Shown here piece after piece: positions 43,729 through 53,813 of a DNA stretch of 64,000 bases. Source of the DNA: Talaromyces rugulosus (taxonomy: Eukaryota; Ascomycota; Eurotiomycetes; Eurotiales; Trichocomaceae). The notes below the pieces were generated by a model. It was not told where the DNA came from and did not search any database. It saw only the letters and a program-made list of their open reading frames with translations. Position 1 is the stretch's first letter, and each line of letters begins with the position of its first letter. The stretch is taken from NCBI RefSeq assembly GCF_013368755.1, contig NC_049561.1:1488001-1552000 (forward strand), written 5' to 3'. Made by a program: the position numbers and the translations under genes.

Positions 43729-44531
43729 TCACAGCTTTCCCTGGAGCAAATTGCTAATCATTTCCCTGCCGGTAATGCGCGTCGTGGCCCAGAGCGTGGG
43801 GAAATCAAGGGTGCTGGTAAAAGTGTCGGCGTAGCCAAAGCCCAGCATAGGTGGGATCCATCCACGAGCATACTCGAGCGCAAAGCAGGAATCGTCCATC
43901 TTGTACTGCTTGACATCGCCGCGGTGCAGGTGGTGCACGCTTCCCTGCGGGTACACCTCGGGTTCGTACGAGCCGGGGACGTAGGCGAGCTGGGTGCCTT
44001 GGAGAATGTGGAAATAGTCGTCGGCGGTGTGACGGCCAGTGTGTCCTTCGGTGCCGATGGCGGTTCCTGTGGAGAAGAAAGTGAGTTAAAGGTGCCTAAA
44101 GATATGAATCATCGAGGGGATACGAACCGAAAACGATCAAGTACTCGGTGATGCCTGCGAGGTCAATGTTAGCTCTCAAGTATTTTTTTAAATATCACAA
44201 GACGAAACCCACTAGCATGGATAATGTACATGGCGCCCATTGCGCCTCCAGCATTGTTAAAAACCCATTCCTCGTCAAAGTTCAGGTGCTTTCCTCCCAG
44301 CTTCTGGTCAAGCTCGCCGACAATGTAACCGACAACGGCGCGCGTGTCGTTTCCATGGGCAGCAATGGCACGCTGCGAGACATCGTGCAGATGCTCGGGC
44401 GTAAAGACGTAGAACCAGTCGAGGTGCTGGTCGAGATAGACAAACAGGGCGACCAGGGCAGCAAAGACCAATGCAAGGATGGTCAGGGTGGAAGTGCCTC
44501 GGGCGGCGGAGGTATTTTTAGACGAAGCCAT
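43729..44531 (-). CDS. erg2: C-8 sterol isomerase ERG2
   Basis: Ergosterol pathway enzyme that moves the C8 double bond of fecosterol to C7 in the endoplasmic reticulum. It is the target of morpholine fungicides. Minus-strand exons are 44531-44213, 44154-44128 and 44066-43729; introns 58 and 61 bp; 227 residues, near the usual length. Seen: membrane anchor [19 protein letters not shown] near the N-terminus, [20 protein letters not shown] and [52 protein letters not shown]. The middle exon is only 27 bases. The ATG at 44531 precedes the membrane anchor. A CCAAT box lies upstream at 44706-44710. Confidence 0.95.
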
Positions 44532-47500
44532 TGTTGAAGTTGAGGCGCGATCCTGGATCGGGCAAGGGAGCGCTAACACTGTCTGACAGGGGGGAAACAG
44601 ACAGAGAGCAGATCAACGGTGAAACAAAAGAGGCAAAAGGCAGGAGTGAGAGAGAGGAAAACGCGTCGAAGCCTGGAGGTTAAAATTTTGGGCGCTCCAC
44701 AGCGACCAATCAGCGCTGCGGTCTGGTTCAGGGGAGCCGGGGGTGCTAGGCCGGATCGGGAAGTCCCCACACGAACCGTAGAGTATACATAGTACTAGTA
44801 TTATCACTGTATAGTAGTAGTATCTATGTGTACTTCTTCGGAGAGTATGTAGTAGCTCGTGTTTCGAGCCTTGCAGCTGAACACGGTACTCCACAGTCTT
44901 GATACACTACGCGTAGCAGTTGGCGCCCATGGCTGGAGTGCACGCCTGCAGCGCAGTTTATTGGATCAATTGATGCTGAGAACATACATCTAGACTTGCG
45001 GCCATTATTTCAGACTGCTATAATTAACCTCAGATCCCAGCGTTGGGTGCATGAAAACTAGACGATCGATCGCGTTCTAAGGATAAAATAGGCAGACGTA
45101 TATATAGATGTCGAATTGGCGGCCAATCACGAGCGTTAACCGGCTAAGCGCCTGGATGTGATGCGCGCGCGGACCCACCAAAGTCTGTCCCTGGGCGCTT
45201 AGAAGCATGAGGAGGCAAAAGTACTAGACTACTAGGTAGTGTTTCACATAGCGCTGACCTTGACAGGAGTGATACTAAATCGAGGAGATATTTCTGTACG
45301 TACTTGGCTATATGCTCCTTGTCTAGGGCGTCGTCCAGGGCCTAGACTCCTTTCCGCATCAGGCCGCCAAGTCAAGAATAGAACAGTGAGAGGGAAAAGA
45401 GGGCGTGGAATATTACGCGTAGGTAGGGTCACTGGAATGTTTAATAATTAATGTTGGATGGATTAAACATTAATACTTCCGATACTTCAGATACTTTAGG
45501 CAAGGTGGCCCGGCAGATAAAGTACGCTAAATACTCCTGAATAGGGACAAATGTCAACATCAAGCAAAAATATTGAATGGTCGCACTTGCCGAGTCAGCG
45601 AGTGCAGAGAGTAACATGGTGCATGGGGAAAGGTCGCAGTGCTGTCGCAGGATGGGGGCTAGTGCATCAAAGTCTAAAGGGCGATGACATCAAGCAGCCC
45701 TTTGCTGATTTCCCCGCAGCCCAACACATATGTCGAATGAAACGTGTCTGAATAGGTAGTAGAAGAGAAAAAAAAAAAATCAAAAAAGGCGCACCATTTC
45801 GTCATGCAGTAAAGATATTCTATTGAAGATCAGATCCCGATGGACACGGACATCCGAACATAGTCGCATCGCAAGTCTCCGGGATACCTCATTACCCAAC
45901 CAGGAATGTTGGCGCTGACGACGCGACAAGAAAGGACAGGAATGAGCCAAAGTCTTTTTTTGTGGTCTCATGTTCCAGTGGTTCGCGTCGCAGGACCAGT
46001 ATTAATTGTCCCCTTTCCAGTACAGCGTGTGGCAGGGCTGGCGTTCAGGTTCGATAGGCCACCGACCGTGATTCTTGGCGGAATTTTACTGCTGTCGGGG
46101 TATTATTCATAGCAATACTCCGTACAAATAGACACTAAAGATACGAGTTGCCCTCGCATGACACGGGCAGCAGCCAACCAGGCGGGCGCGAACTGCCGAG
46201 CTCCAGATTGGGACGTGGGTCCAGAGTGGAGCCCCGAGTGGGTCGCTGTTGCGGGTGATGCACATTAGAGTCGGATGGGCGCCTGTGATTGGCTGTTGGG
46301 ACTATGCCCGAATTGGAAACAGCCTGGACAAGGTAGCCCCACTCCCCCGGCGGCCTGACGCCGGGCTGGCCAGTCAGCGGCCAGGGACGGCCCCGCCCTG
46401 GCCAATGGTGGGCGCCGCATCGCTGATACACGCTAAGCTCCCGCGCTACCACCCAAAGTCACTCCAGATTCGTCTTCACGATGCGCATTGCTTGGTCGCT
46501 GTTGTCCTGCCTGCTGTCACCTGAAACTGCTATACTACCCCGTACGAGTGCTGTTCTTTTTTTGGCTGCCCTGTGATCGCGCGCGAGATCGCTCCTGTCC
46601 CGCACAGACCGGCGTCTCGTACTGGGCCGATCACTCTATTCTGAGCAGGTGCTAACTGGATCCCAGAAAGGTCCGCCCTACCGGAGGGCGAACCAAGGCA
46701 TGCGTGTCGCCATGTCGAAACCAAGAACCTGTCCACCCCCTGCGGCGACCCATTTGGCGTGCTCCCCACCGCGAACAACTGGTCTGCAGCTGTCCTTGCA
46801 GCGCTGGCTAGCCGCCTGCTCTCGATTGGGAGACGGCCTCGATACAGGCTGCATATAACTACGGCCTTGGGACCTCACATTTTTCACGAGGCCCATCCGC
46901 ATGCAACATCCATTCCTTTTATTATCTTATTATCTTAATTATCTGTTTTTTGTCTTTTCTTATAAACATACATCGCCACTTGCTTTTCCACCTTGACTCA
47001 ACTCTGACACTCCTCAAAATCAAGCTAAAATTCCTCTTGGCCGTTCCGTCTGGCCTTGCATCCTACCGTATCATTTTCCCCGTCTGTTGAGCGTCAGCCC
47101 CCACGACACTCGCTCGCTGCCCCTCCCTAAGCGCACGATCGACCGGATTTTACCGCCTAGCGTTGTCATCAGTGACTGTAAGCACTGTGGCTCTGAGACC
47201 GCTGACGCCAGATCCTATCTATCAGGCCGTTTTAAAACTGGCCGCTCCCTGTCGTGTCTGTCTGTGAATCTGTATCGATAACGCCCTTTTTCACGTTGAC
47301 GTTGACACGACAACTCCCAAATACCTTCGCCACATTCTTGAACAACACGGAAATTGCGCAGCCAGGCCGGATCTTGCTGCAAATCACCGTTTGCCCTAAT
47401 ACTATTTGACACGCTCGCTGCCACCTTTTCTCTCTCTTTCTTTTTGGACTTGTCATTGCGTCAAACTTGTGGAGTCCTCATCTATCAACTGCGCCTCCGA

Positions 47501-47642
47501 CAGATTTACAAAAAGAAGTCCACTCGCTTTTCTCGTCTTCTCCCTGCATCTCTTTTCATAGCTCTGCTAGCCAGACTTGAGTGCAGCCCATTCGCTTTGA
47601 CAAGGAACCAAAAAAAAAAAAAAATCACTATCGCTATCGACC
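44532..47642. other. 3.1-kb divergent region between erg2 and pclA-like cyclin
   Basis: Two divergent promoters and the probable long leader of the cyclin gene. CCAAT boxes at 44706-44710 and near 45125, with more near 46290-46410. Frames of 60-105 codons (45239-47456) have no coding sign. No gene is seen. The span is unusually long. Confidence 0.5.
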
Positions 47643-48947
47643 ATGGACACAGACGCCAAGATGCAGTCGTATAACCAGGCTGCGCTCAACGAGTTCGTGA
47701 TGCTGCCCGTGTCACGGGACATGATCAGCCACCTTGCACTGCAGGCATCCAAAGTCATCCGCTGCGAGACGCATGTGACGGCGTCATCCGTCAGCCAACA
47801 CGGACAGCCCACTCCTCCCAGCACACCACCAATGGACCCTGCCGACAACAACTCTTCTCTCCCACCGCTGGAGACCTTCATCACCTCGTTGGTGCATCGC
47901 TCGCAGGTGCAGGTGCCCACCTTGATGACCTCGCTGGTGTTCCTGGGCCGTCTTCGCGCTCGTCTGCCTCCCGTGGCCAAGGGCATGCGATGCACTGTGC
48001 ACCGCATCTTTCTTGCTTCTCTCATCCTGGCCGCCAAGAACCTCAACGACTCGAGCCCTAAGAACAAGCACTGGGCCCGCTACACCGTCGTCCGTGGCTA
48101 TGAGGGTTTCGGATTCTCCCTGGCCGAGGTCAACCTGATGGAACGCCAGCTTCTCTTCCTGCTCGACTGGGAGACCCGCGTTACCGAACAAGACCTGTTC
48201 CAACACCTGGAGCCTTTCCTGGCCCCGATCCGCCAGCAGTACGAAGTGGCCGAGCAGCAACAACAGCAACAGCAACAGATGGCCGAATCCCGACACCAAC
48301 ATGACTGGTGGCGCCTCAACGCTTCGGCCGACTCACTCGCTGCTCGCCTCCGTCGCCAGAAACAAGAGATGCGCGGAGAGGTTCGTCACACGTCGCAGAA
48401 ACGCCCACAGCACGTTGCTGCTACTGCTGCTGTCCAAACCCATTCGGCCAGCCGCTCCTCGCCTTTGTCGGTTCTAGAAGATGGAGATCGCTACAGCCCG
48501 TACCACCGCCGACGCCCGTCGCCATACCGTAGTGCCAACAACCGCTCAATCTCGCCGCCATCGGTCAAGGACATTCCCGGCCTGTCGCGAACCGAGACGC
48601 GCAACTCTATGGCGCCATCTTCTTCACGATCATCCAGTGTGGCACCCAGCGCCCGCAGCACTCCAGGAAGTATGAGCACTTGCTCGTCCAGCCTCGATGA
48701 TGTCATGGTCGCAGACGGCAACGCCAGCCCTGCCAGCTCGGCTCTCAGCTATAGCTACGTCAACATCCAGCCTTACTCCAAGGAGCAGATGATGTCTGCC
48801 GGCAACAACCACAGCCAGCCCAACAAGAAGATCAAGACTGCAGGTAGCATTGGAGGTTCCGGTGGTGGCCTGATGGCCCGCTTCCTTGCTTCTGCCGCTG
48901 GTGTCTACATGGGCGGACGCATGTCTCGCCCGATTGCTCAAAATTAA
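47643..48947 (+). CDS. pclA: Pcl1/PclA-like PHO85-family cyclin
   Basis: Cyclin that partners a Pho85-type CDK, linked in Aspergillus to cell-cycle entry and conidiation. Single exon, 434 residues. Seen: N-terminal MLPVSRDMISHLALQASKVI, cyclin box residues about 75-195 (LETFITSLVHRSQVQVPTLM, LVFLGRLRARLP, CTVHRIFLASLILAAKNLND, WARYTVVRGYEGFGFSLAEV, LMERQLLFLLDWETRV). Behind it are a poly-Gln tract near residue 210, a basic Arg/Ser-rich disordered tail with many SP/TP sites, and a Gly-rich region followed by a hydrophobic end. The PclA label is based on overall family similarity; another Pcl1/2/9 member is possible. Confidence 0.85.
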   Translation: MDTDAKMQSYNQAALNEFVMLPVSRDMISHLALQASKVIRCETHVTASSVSQHGQPTPPSTPPMDPADNNSSLPPLETFITSLVHRSQVQVPTLMTSLVFLGRLRARLPPVAKGMRCTVHRIFLASLILAAKNLNDSSPKNKHWARYTVVRGYEGFGFSLAEVNLMERQLLFLLDWETRVTEQDLFQHLEPFLAPIRQQYEVAEQQQQQQQQMAESRHQHDWWRLNASADSLAARLRRQKQEMRGEVRHTSQKRPQHVAATAAVQTHSASRSSPLSVLEDGDRYSPYHRRRPSPYRSANNRSISPPSVKDIPGLSRTETRNSMAPSSSRSSSVAPSARSTPGSMSTCSSSLDDVMVADGNASPASSALSYSYVNIQPYSKEQMMSAGNNHSQPNKKIKTAGSIGGSGGGLMARFLASAAGVYMGGRMSRPIAQN

Positions 48948-49978
48948 TTTTTGACACCTATACATGTACCATTGTTCGAGCTGGCCTCGGATTTGCTTTT
49001 TTTATTTGTTTTTGTCTTTTATGGCTATTGGGGAGTTTGATTGTACGGAATACTTGGAAGCATTCTTGGTCTAAACCCCTTTTCACTATCTACCATATAC
49101 TACTGCATCTGGCATGGCACGGCGTTCTCTCTTTTTTTTCTTTCTCTCTTATCATTTTTTGTTTTATTGGTGCGACGGAATTGTTTTATACGAGGCATGG
49201 TTAGCCTTCCACCTATGTTTTGGAAGTGATGGGAATTTTGGGGTGGTCGAAAAATAATGGACCAACATATTATTAGAACAACTAATCAACGAATATGATC
49301 CTTGACATTGAGAAAATATTTTTTTTTTCAAACTTGCCTCTCCTACTCTCGTAAATACAGAAAAGATGACATTATTGGATGGGTCACATAGTGACGGCGA
49401 AAATGTCAGCAGTTACCGAAAGAAGTAACTAGCTGTCAACCAGGCCCACTTTTATTTTGGCTTCTTGGGGCTAGTTGGGGCCCCCTAGCATAATAATAAT
49501 TACAACAGTACTACGTACAACATATAACAAACTTTTTTGTCATTATTTGGGGTAATAGGAGTGGATTGTTTAAAATTTAAAAAATCATCAGCTGCAGGTC
49601 TGTTGGGGGTGGGAAAAATTTTTTCTTCTAGAAACAAAGTTTAACGGTTCAATGTTGCATGACACGGCGTCATCATGTGTTCTAGTATGAACGGCTTTCG
49701 GCCCCTGGGGTGCATGACTGTTTAGATGTCGATAATGGCTGTTTTATAGTTAGTGGACTGATCAAGGTCAAGTTAGTCACCTGTTGCGTGACACTATGAC
49801 CGGCAAAATAATAATAATACAGAATAGTAGCATGTAAATGTTGGCGCCTCAGGCACCAGTGACTACTGCCCCTCCTTCCCGATCCGGACTAGACCCAACG
49901 TCATGGCTCTAATCGTCCTCTTGTCGCACGACAAGACCATTGACTATCTTGCAAGATAGCAAAAAAAAAACCTCGGAG
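48948..49978. other. Cyclin 3' region and SidL-like upstream region
   Basis: About 1 kb, with a poly-T run near 49319-49329 and AT-rich text. A small upstream frame at 49903-49959 lies just before the SidL-like start. No other gene is seen. Confidence 0.5.
49903..49959 (+). other. Short upstream open frame (18 codons)
   Basis: ATG at 49903, stop at 49957-49959, 19 bases before the main ATG and in another frame. It could lower translation of the downstream siderophore acyltransferase, if it lies in the leader. Confidence 0.45.
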
Positions 49979-51615
49979 ATGCCCTCCCCGACCTGCCACC
50001 TGCCCAACGGCAACACCTTCTCCGTGACCCCGGTGTTTGGCGGCGTCAATTTCAAGTCCAACGACCTCAACCTGCACCATACCGCATTCCCGCCAGGCTG
50101 GACCGTTGTCATACACACCGAGAAGCCAGTAGTAGTGGTGGGCGATGATGCAGAAGGCAAGCAACAAGATGGACAGCAGGCTACTAAAATGCGGATGTCG
50201 AGTTTCAAGCAGCCCACGCGGCAAAACGACTGCATTTTTATTTCCTCCATCAGCAACCCGTCCAGCATGGACTACAAACCGCCAATCTCGCCGTCTCGCC
50301 AAATCGCAATGATGCTTTGGGCCACACTCTGGTGGTACTTTCACGAACCCGAGCCGGACCTCTACCTCGCCACCGCGGAATCAGCAAACACTCCCATCTC
50401 GGGCAGACCCAAGGGAGAATGGAGGGTGAATATCAAGAGAGAAGGCATATTCAAGGGCCGGAACATTATGCAAAAGATGGAGCGCATGGGCTTGATTGCA
50501 AACGTGGATTCCTCTGTTGGCACAGAATCGATCGAGTCGCGGGCTCCGGCCAGTTGGGAACGCATGTTTACCAGCCGCCGTAGCTTTTGGCAGCTAGACC
50601 CCAGGATTTTTATTTTTACTTTGACGCCGGCGGCGGCTTCGACGGCCAATCTAGGGATTGCACCGTCGCCCTTGATTTCGCCGTATGGCTCGCGGCCGGC
50701 TTCGCCCAGTGTTGATTTCTTTCGTCCGGGAGATGGCGGCAGTCTGTCGACAGACCACCACCAGCCTTCTCCGATACAGGTGCAGAATGTCACCAGTGGA
50801 CCGTATACTTCTAGCAGTCATCTCCCCACGTACTATCCTCCTCCGCCAACGCAGTACATCTTTACCAACGGCGTGCGTCACCCGCTTCGTCCGAGACCTC
50901 CGCACCAGGGAGAAACATTCTACTCACGGTACATCCCCAGCGTGGGACAGTATCTCTCCTTTCGCGTACCGGTTCTTAGTCCGGGGAAACATCTGCCCCT
51001 AAGTTCCTTCTCTTCTCTGACTGTTTCGCGAATCCACAACCCGTCGCCGCCGGGCCCGTCGGACCTGGATTTTCTGCACAAGTGGATGAACGACCCACGC
51101 GTAAACAACTCTTGGAGCGAGGCCGGACCCCGCGAAAGGCAAGAGAATCTATTAATTGATGGTCTTAGTAGTAGGCACAGTTTCCCAGTCATTGGATGCT
51201 GGGACGGGAAACCGTTTGGCTATTTTGAGATATACTGGGTTAAAGAAGACCGGCTCGGGCGGAATTTGGGGCGTGTCGGTAACTATGATCGAGGACTGCA
51301 TTTGCTGGTCGGTGAGCAGGAGTTTCGAGGACCGCATAGGGTGCCTATTTGGCTCAATGCGTTGGTTCATTATTGCTGGCTTGCGGATGCTCGTACGGAT
51401 GCGGTGCTGCTGGAGCCTCGTGTGGATAATCAAAGGTGTGTTCTCTCTCTCTCTTTCGAAAAAGATAGAGTCGTCAATGCTAACGTTTTGTGTACAGAAT
51501 AATCACCTACCTCACCAACGTCGGTTTTTACAAGGAAGGAGAAGTCGCTTTTCCGCACAAGCAGTCTGCTGTGATGAGAATCAACCGCGATAGCTGGGAG
51601 TGTCCTGCGTTGTGA
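49979..51615 (+). CDS. Siderophore N5-hydroxyornithine acyltransferase, SidL-like
   Basis: GNAT/IucB-type (Acetyltransf_8) acyltransferase for hydroxamate siderophores. SidL acetylates N5-hydroxyornithine for ferricrocin in Aspergillus. Exons 49979-51435 and 51498-51615 (62-bp intron); 524 residues. Seen: C-terminal acyltransferase domain with [90 protein letters not shown]. There is no peroxisomal SKL-like end (it ends CPAL), which fits the cytosolic SidL rather than SidF; this is inference. The N-terminal half is less conserved and Ser/Pro-rich. Confidence 0.82.
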
Positions 51616-52050
51616 CGATTTAGAGATGTGTTATGTAGATTTGTTGAATATACCCCAACTCTGTTTGAATTTGAAGAGACGTGATCTATCAATTGACTTT
51701 GACTGTAAATATATCAGAACATGCGATTAGTAAACAGATTGCCCTTTTCGGTATACATTGCCTCTTCGGGTGTAACTCCCTGGTCTAACACCTCACCCTC
51801 TAATTTTAAATTATTCGCCACCTTTATTGTTCTAAAAGTCCAAGCTGGGAATATGTAGCGAGCATTGCCAAGAACTAAATAATTTATCAGTGGCAGTGCT
51901 GTCGACCGGAGTTAGCAACAAGCTCCCGGTTCCGGACAAGCTCTAATAATCCCCGCGCCCCGCCGACGATATAAGTACTGTTCGTTATCCCACTTCAATC
52001 TCAACCACAACAAACAACAACAACAACCCAGAAAGAAAGAAAAAAAAATC
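51616..52050. other. SidL-like to ornithine cyclodeaminase gap
   Basis: About 435 bases with the first gene's 3' UTR and the second's promoter; a CA-rich run (AACAACAACA) near 52010 lies just before the start. No gene is seen. Confidence 0.5.
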
Positions 52051-53568
52051 ATGCCTCTAACCATCCTCTCTGAAGCCCAAGTCCGCTCACTACTCCTCTC
52101 CCTGACCCGCGACGACGTGCTCGCCCTACAACAGAACATCGCCGAGGCCCTGCGCGAATATTCCACAGGCAGTCAAGATCAAGGCTGCGCTGCGTCGTAC
52201 CAGCCTCAGCGAACAGCAATCACACGCAAGGATGGCACAACAACTGTCTTTATGCCTGCGAGCACAGGAAAAACGACAGGCATAAAAATCATCTCTGCGC
52301 GTTTGGACCCAAGAGCAGTAGCTAATCCGGCTGACGCGTTCAAGCCTGGATGCTCGATCGGCCAGGATTTGACGGCGAGCAGGCAGTCAGCCAAAGTGTC
52401 GCTGTCGGCGGATGATTACTCGTCGAGGAGGTCGAGTAGCTCGCTGTCGACGGATATGGGATCTATGTCTCTGACTAGTACTACTACTACTACTACTTCG
52501 TCGTCTCAGGACGGTAGCAACGAAAAAGATGACGATGATGACGATGACTTTTCGAGCTCGTCGTTTTCGTCCGATGCGCCGAGTATCAACCACCAGTCAC
52601 TGAACCCAAACAACCCGAAACAATCGTCAATGGGATACGGACAACGCATCGACACCAAAGGCTGGATCCCCGCCGGCGCACGCGATTCCTCACCCCGCGG
52701 CGCCCTCACACTTCTCGGTGAAGACGGGCTCCCCTTTGGCCTCGTCAGCGCACAAGAACTCACCGCGTTTCGCACGGCGTTGACATCTCTCTGCGTCTTC
52801 AACAAACGCAAACACGTCAAGAACCTGACCGTGTTTGGTGCAGGCAGGCAAGCATACTGGCACATTCGCTTGGCTTTACTCCTACGTGGACCCGATATCA
52901 AACGCGTTTACATCATCAACCGCTCCTTTGAGCGCGCCGCAGAGCTTTTACAGGATATCTACAGTGCGTCCAACGCCTCGTGGCGCGCGCACGTCAAGTT
53001 CTCTGCGTTTAGTAGTGATTTTGTCGAATATGACCGGTTGCTGCGCGAGGCGGTGCGCAAGGCAGATGCCATCTTTTGCTGCACGCCATCTTTAACACCG
53101 TTGTTTCCGGCAGAGTGTCTGACGTCGACCGAGGGGAAACGAAAAGGTCGGCTGGTCAGCGCCATCGGCTCGTACAAACCGCATATGACGGAGCTTCATC
53201 CGGATATTTTTCGGAATGAGGTCAAGCCGCACAACCACTCGCATCACCATCACAAACATGCGCAGCGCGGTGGGGTTGTGTTGGTTGATAGTCTTGAGTT
53301 GTGTCTTCAGGAAGCTGGGGAGATTGTGCAAGCAGAGCTGAAACCCAACCAGCTGGTGGAAATTGGCGAGTTGATGATTATGAAGCAGGCTGCCAGACTG
53401 GAAGTTGAAGCTGGTGGTGAGGTTGAAAAGGGGTTGCAGAAGTGGCTGGAGAGTGGGAATGTGGTTTACAAGAGTGTTGGATTGGGACTGATGGATCTGG
53501 TCACCGGTGGTGATTTGGTTGCTTTGGCGAGAGAGAGGGGGGTTGGCACTGTTGTGCCGGATTTTTAA
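52051..53568 (+). CDS. Ornithine cyclodeaminase / mu-crystallin-family protein
   Basis: NAD(P)-dependent enzyme family converting ornithine to proline or acting on related amino or imino acids. Single exon, 505 residues, longer than the usual 320-380. Seen: LSEAQVRSLLLSLTRDDVLALQ, a substrate loop with TRKDGTTTVFMPAST and GIKIISARL, GALTLLGEDGLPFGLVSAQELTA, FRTALTSLCVF, nucleotide motif VFGAGRQAYWHIRLALL, VYIINRSFERAAELL, ADAIFCCTPSLTPLF, SAIGSYKPHMTELHPD and a late VYKSVGLGLMDL. Residues about 110-205 are a Ser/Thr/Asp-rich insertion, with a (CTA)n repeat coding Thr, inside the domain. The His/Lys stretch (NHSHHHHKHAQ) near residue 395 is also additional. The exact substrate is unknown. Confidence 0.82.
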   Translation: MPLTILSEAQVRSLLLSLTRDDVLALQQNIAEALREYSTGSQDQGCAASYQPQRTAITRKDGTTTVFMPASTGKTTGIKIISARLDPRAVANPADAFKPGCSIGQDLTASRQSAKVSLSADDYSSRRSSSSLSTDMGSMSLTSTTTTTTSSSQDGSNEKDDDDDDDFSSSSFSSDAPSINHQSLNPNNPKQSSMGYGQRIDTKGWIPAGARDSSPRGALTLLGEDGLPFGLVSAQELTAFRTALTSLCVFNKRKHVKNLTVFGAGRQAYWHIRLALLLRGPDIKRVYIINRSFERAAELLQDIYSASNASWRAHVKFSAFSSDFVEYDRLLREAVRKADAIFCCTPSLTPLFPAECLTSTEGKRKGRLVSAIGSYKPHMTELHPDIFRNEVKPHNHSHHHHKHAQRGGVVLVDSLELCLQEAGEIVQAELKPNQLVEIGELMIMKQAARLEVEAGGEVEKGLQKWLESGNVVYKSVGLGLMDLVTGGDLVALARERGVGTVVPDF

Positions 53569-53813
53569 TTTTTAATTATTTTCTTCTTCTTGTATGCATG
53601 CTTCTACGGGGGCTGTTCTGTATAGATTTTAATTCGCATGTTGTTTTATTCCATTCATGTCTACATTAGCTACATGTCTTAGTGTTATGATAGTATGCAT
53701 ATAGAATTGCTGTATTGATATCTCAAAAATGACCAAACTCCAAATCCCAACCAGCTCAGCTAGTGTTGACCTTTAAGATTAAGCTACATAAAGAAAAGAA
53801 AAAAATGAAAGAA

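Noticed and set aside
47784..48302. 172-codon frame antisense to the cyclin
   Set aside because: Antisense of the cyclin box and Gln tract; no independent evidence.
49979..51615. Assignment as SidF (peroxisomal anhydromevalonyl transferase)
   Set aside because: No PTS1 at the C-terminus and no siderophore cluster beside it; SidL fits better.
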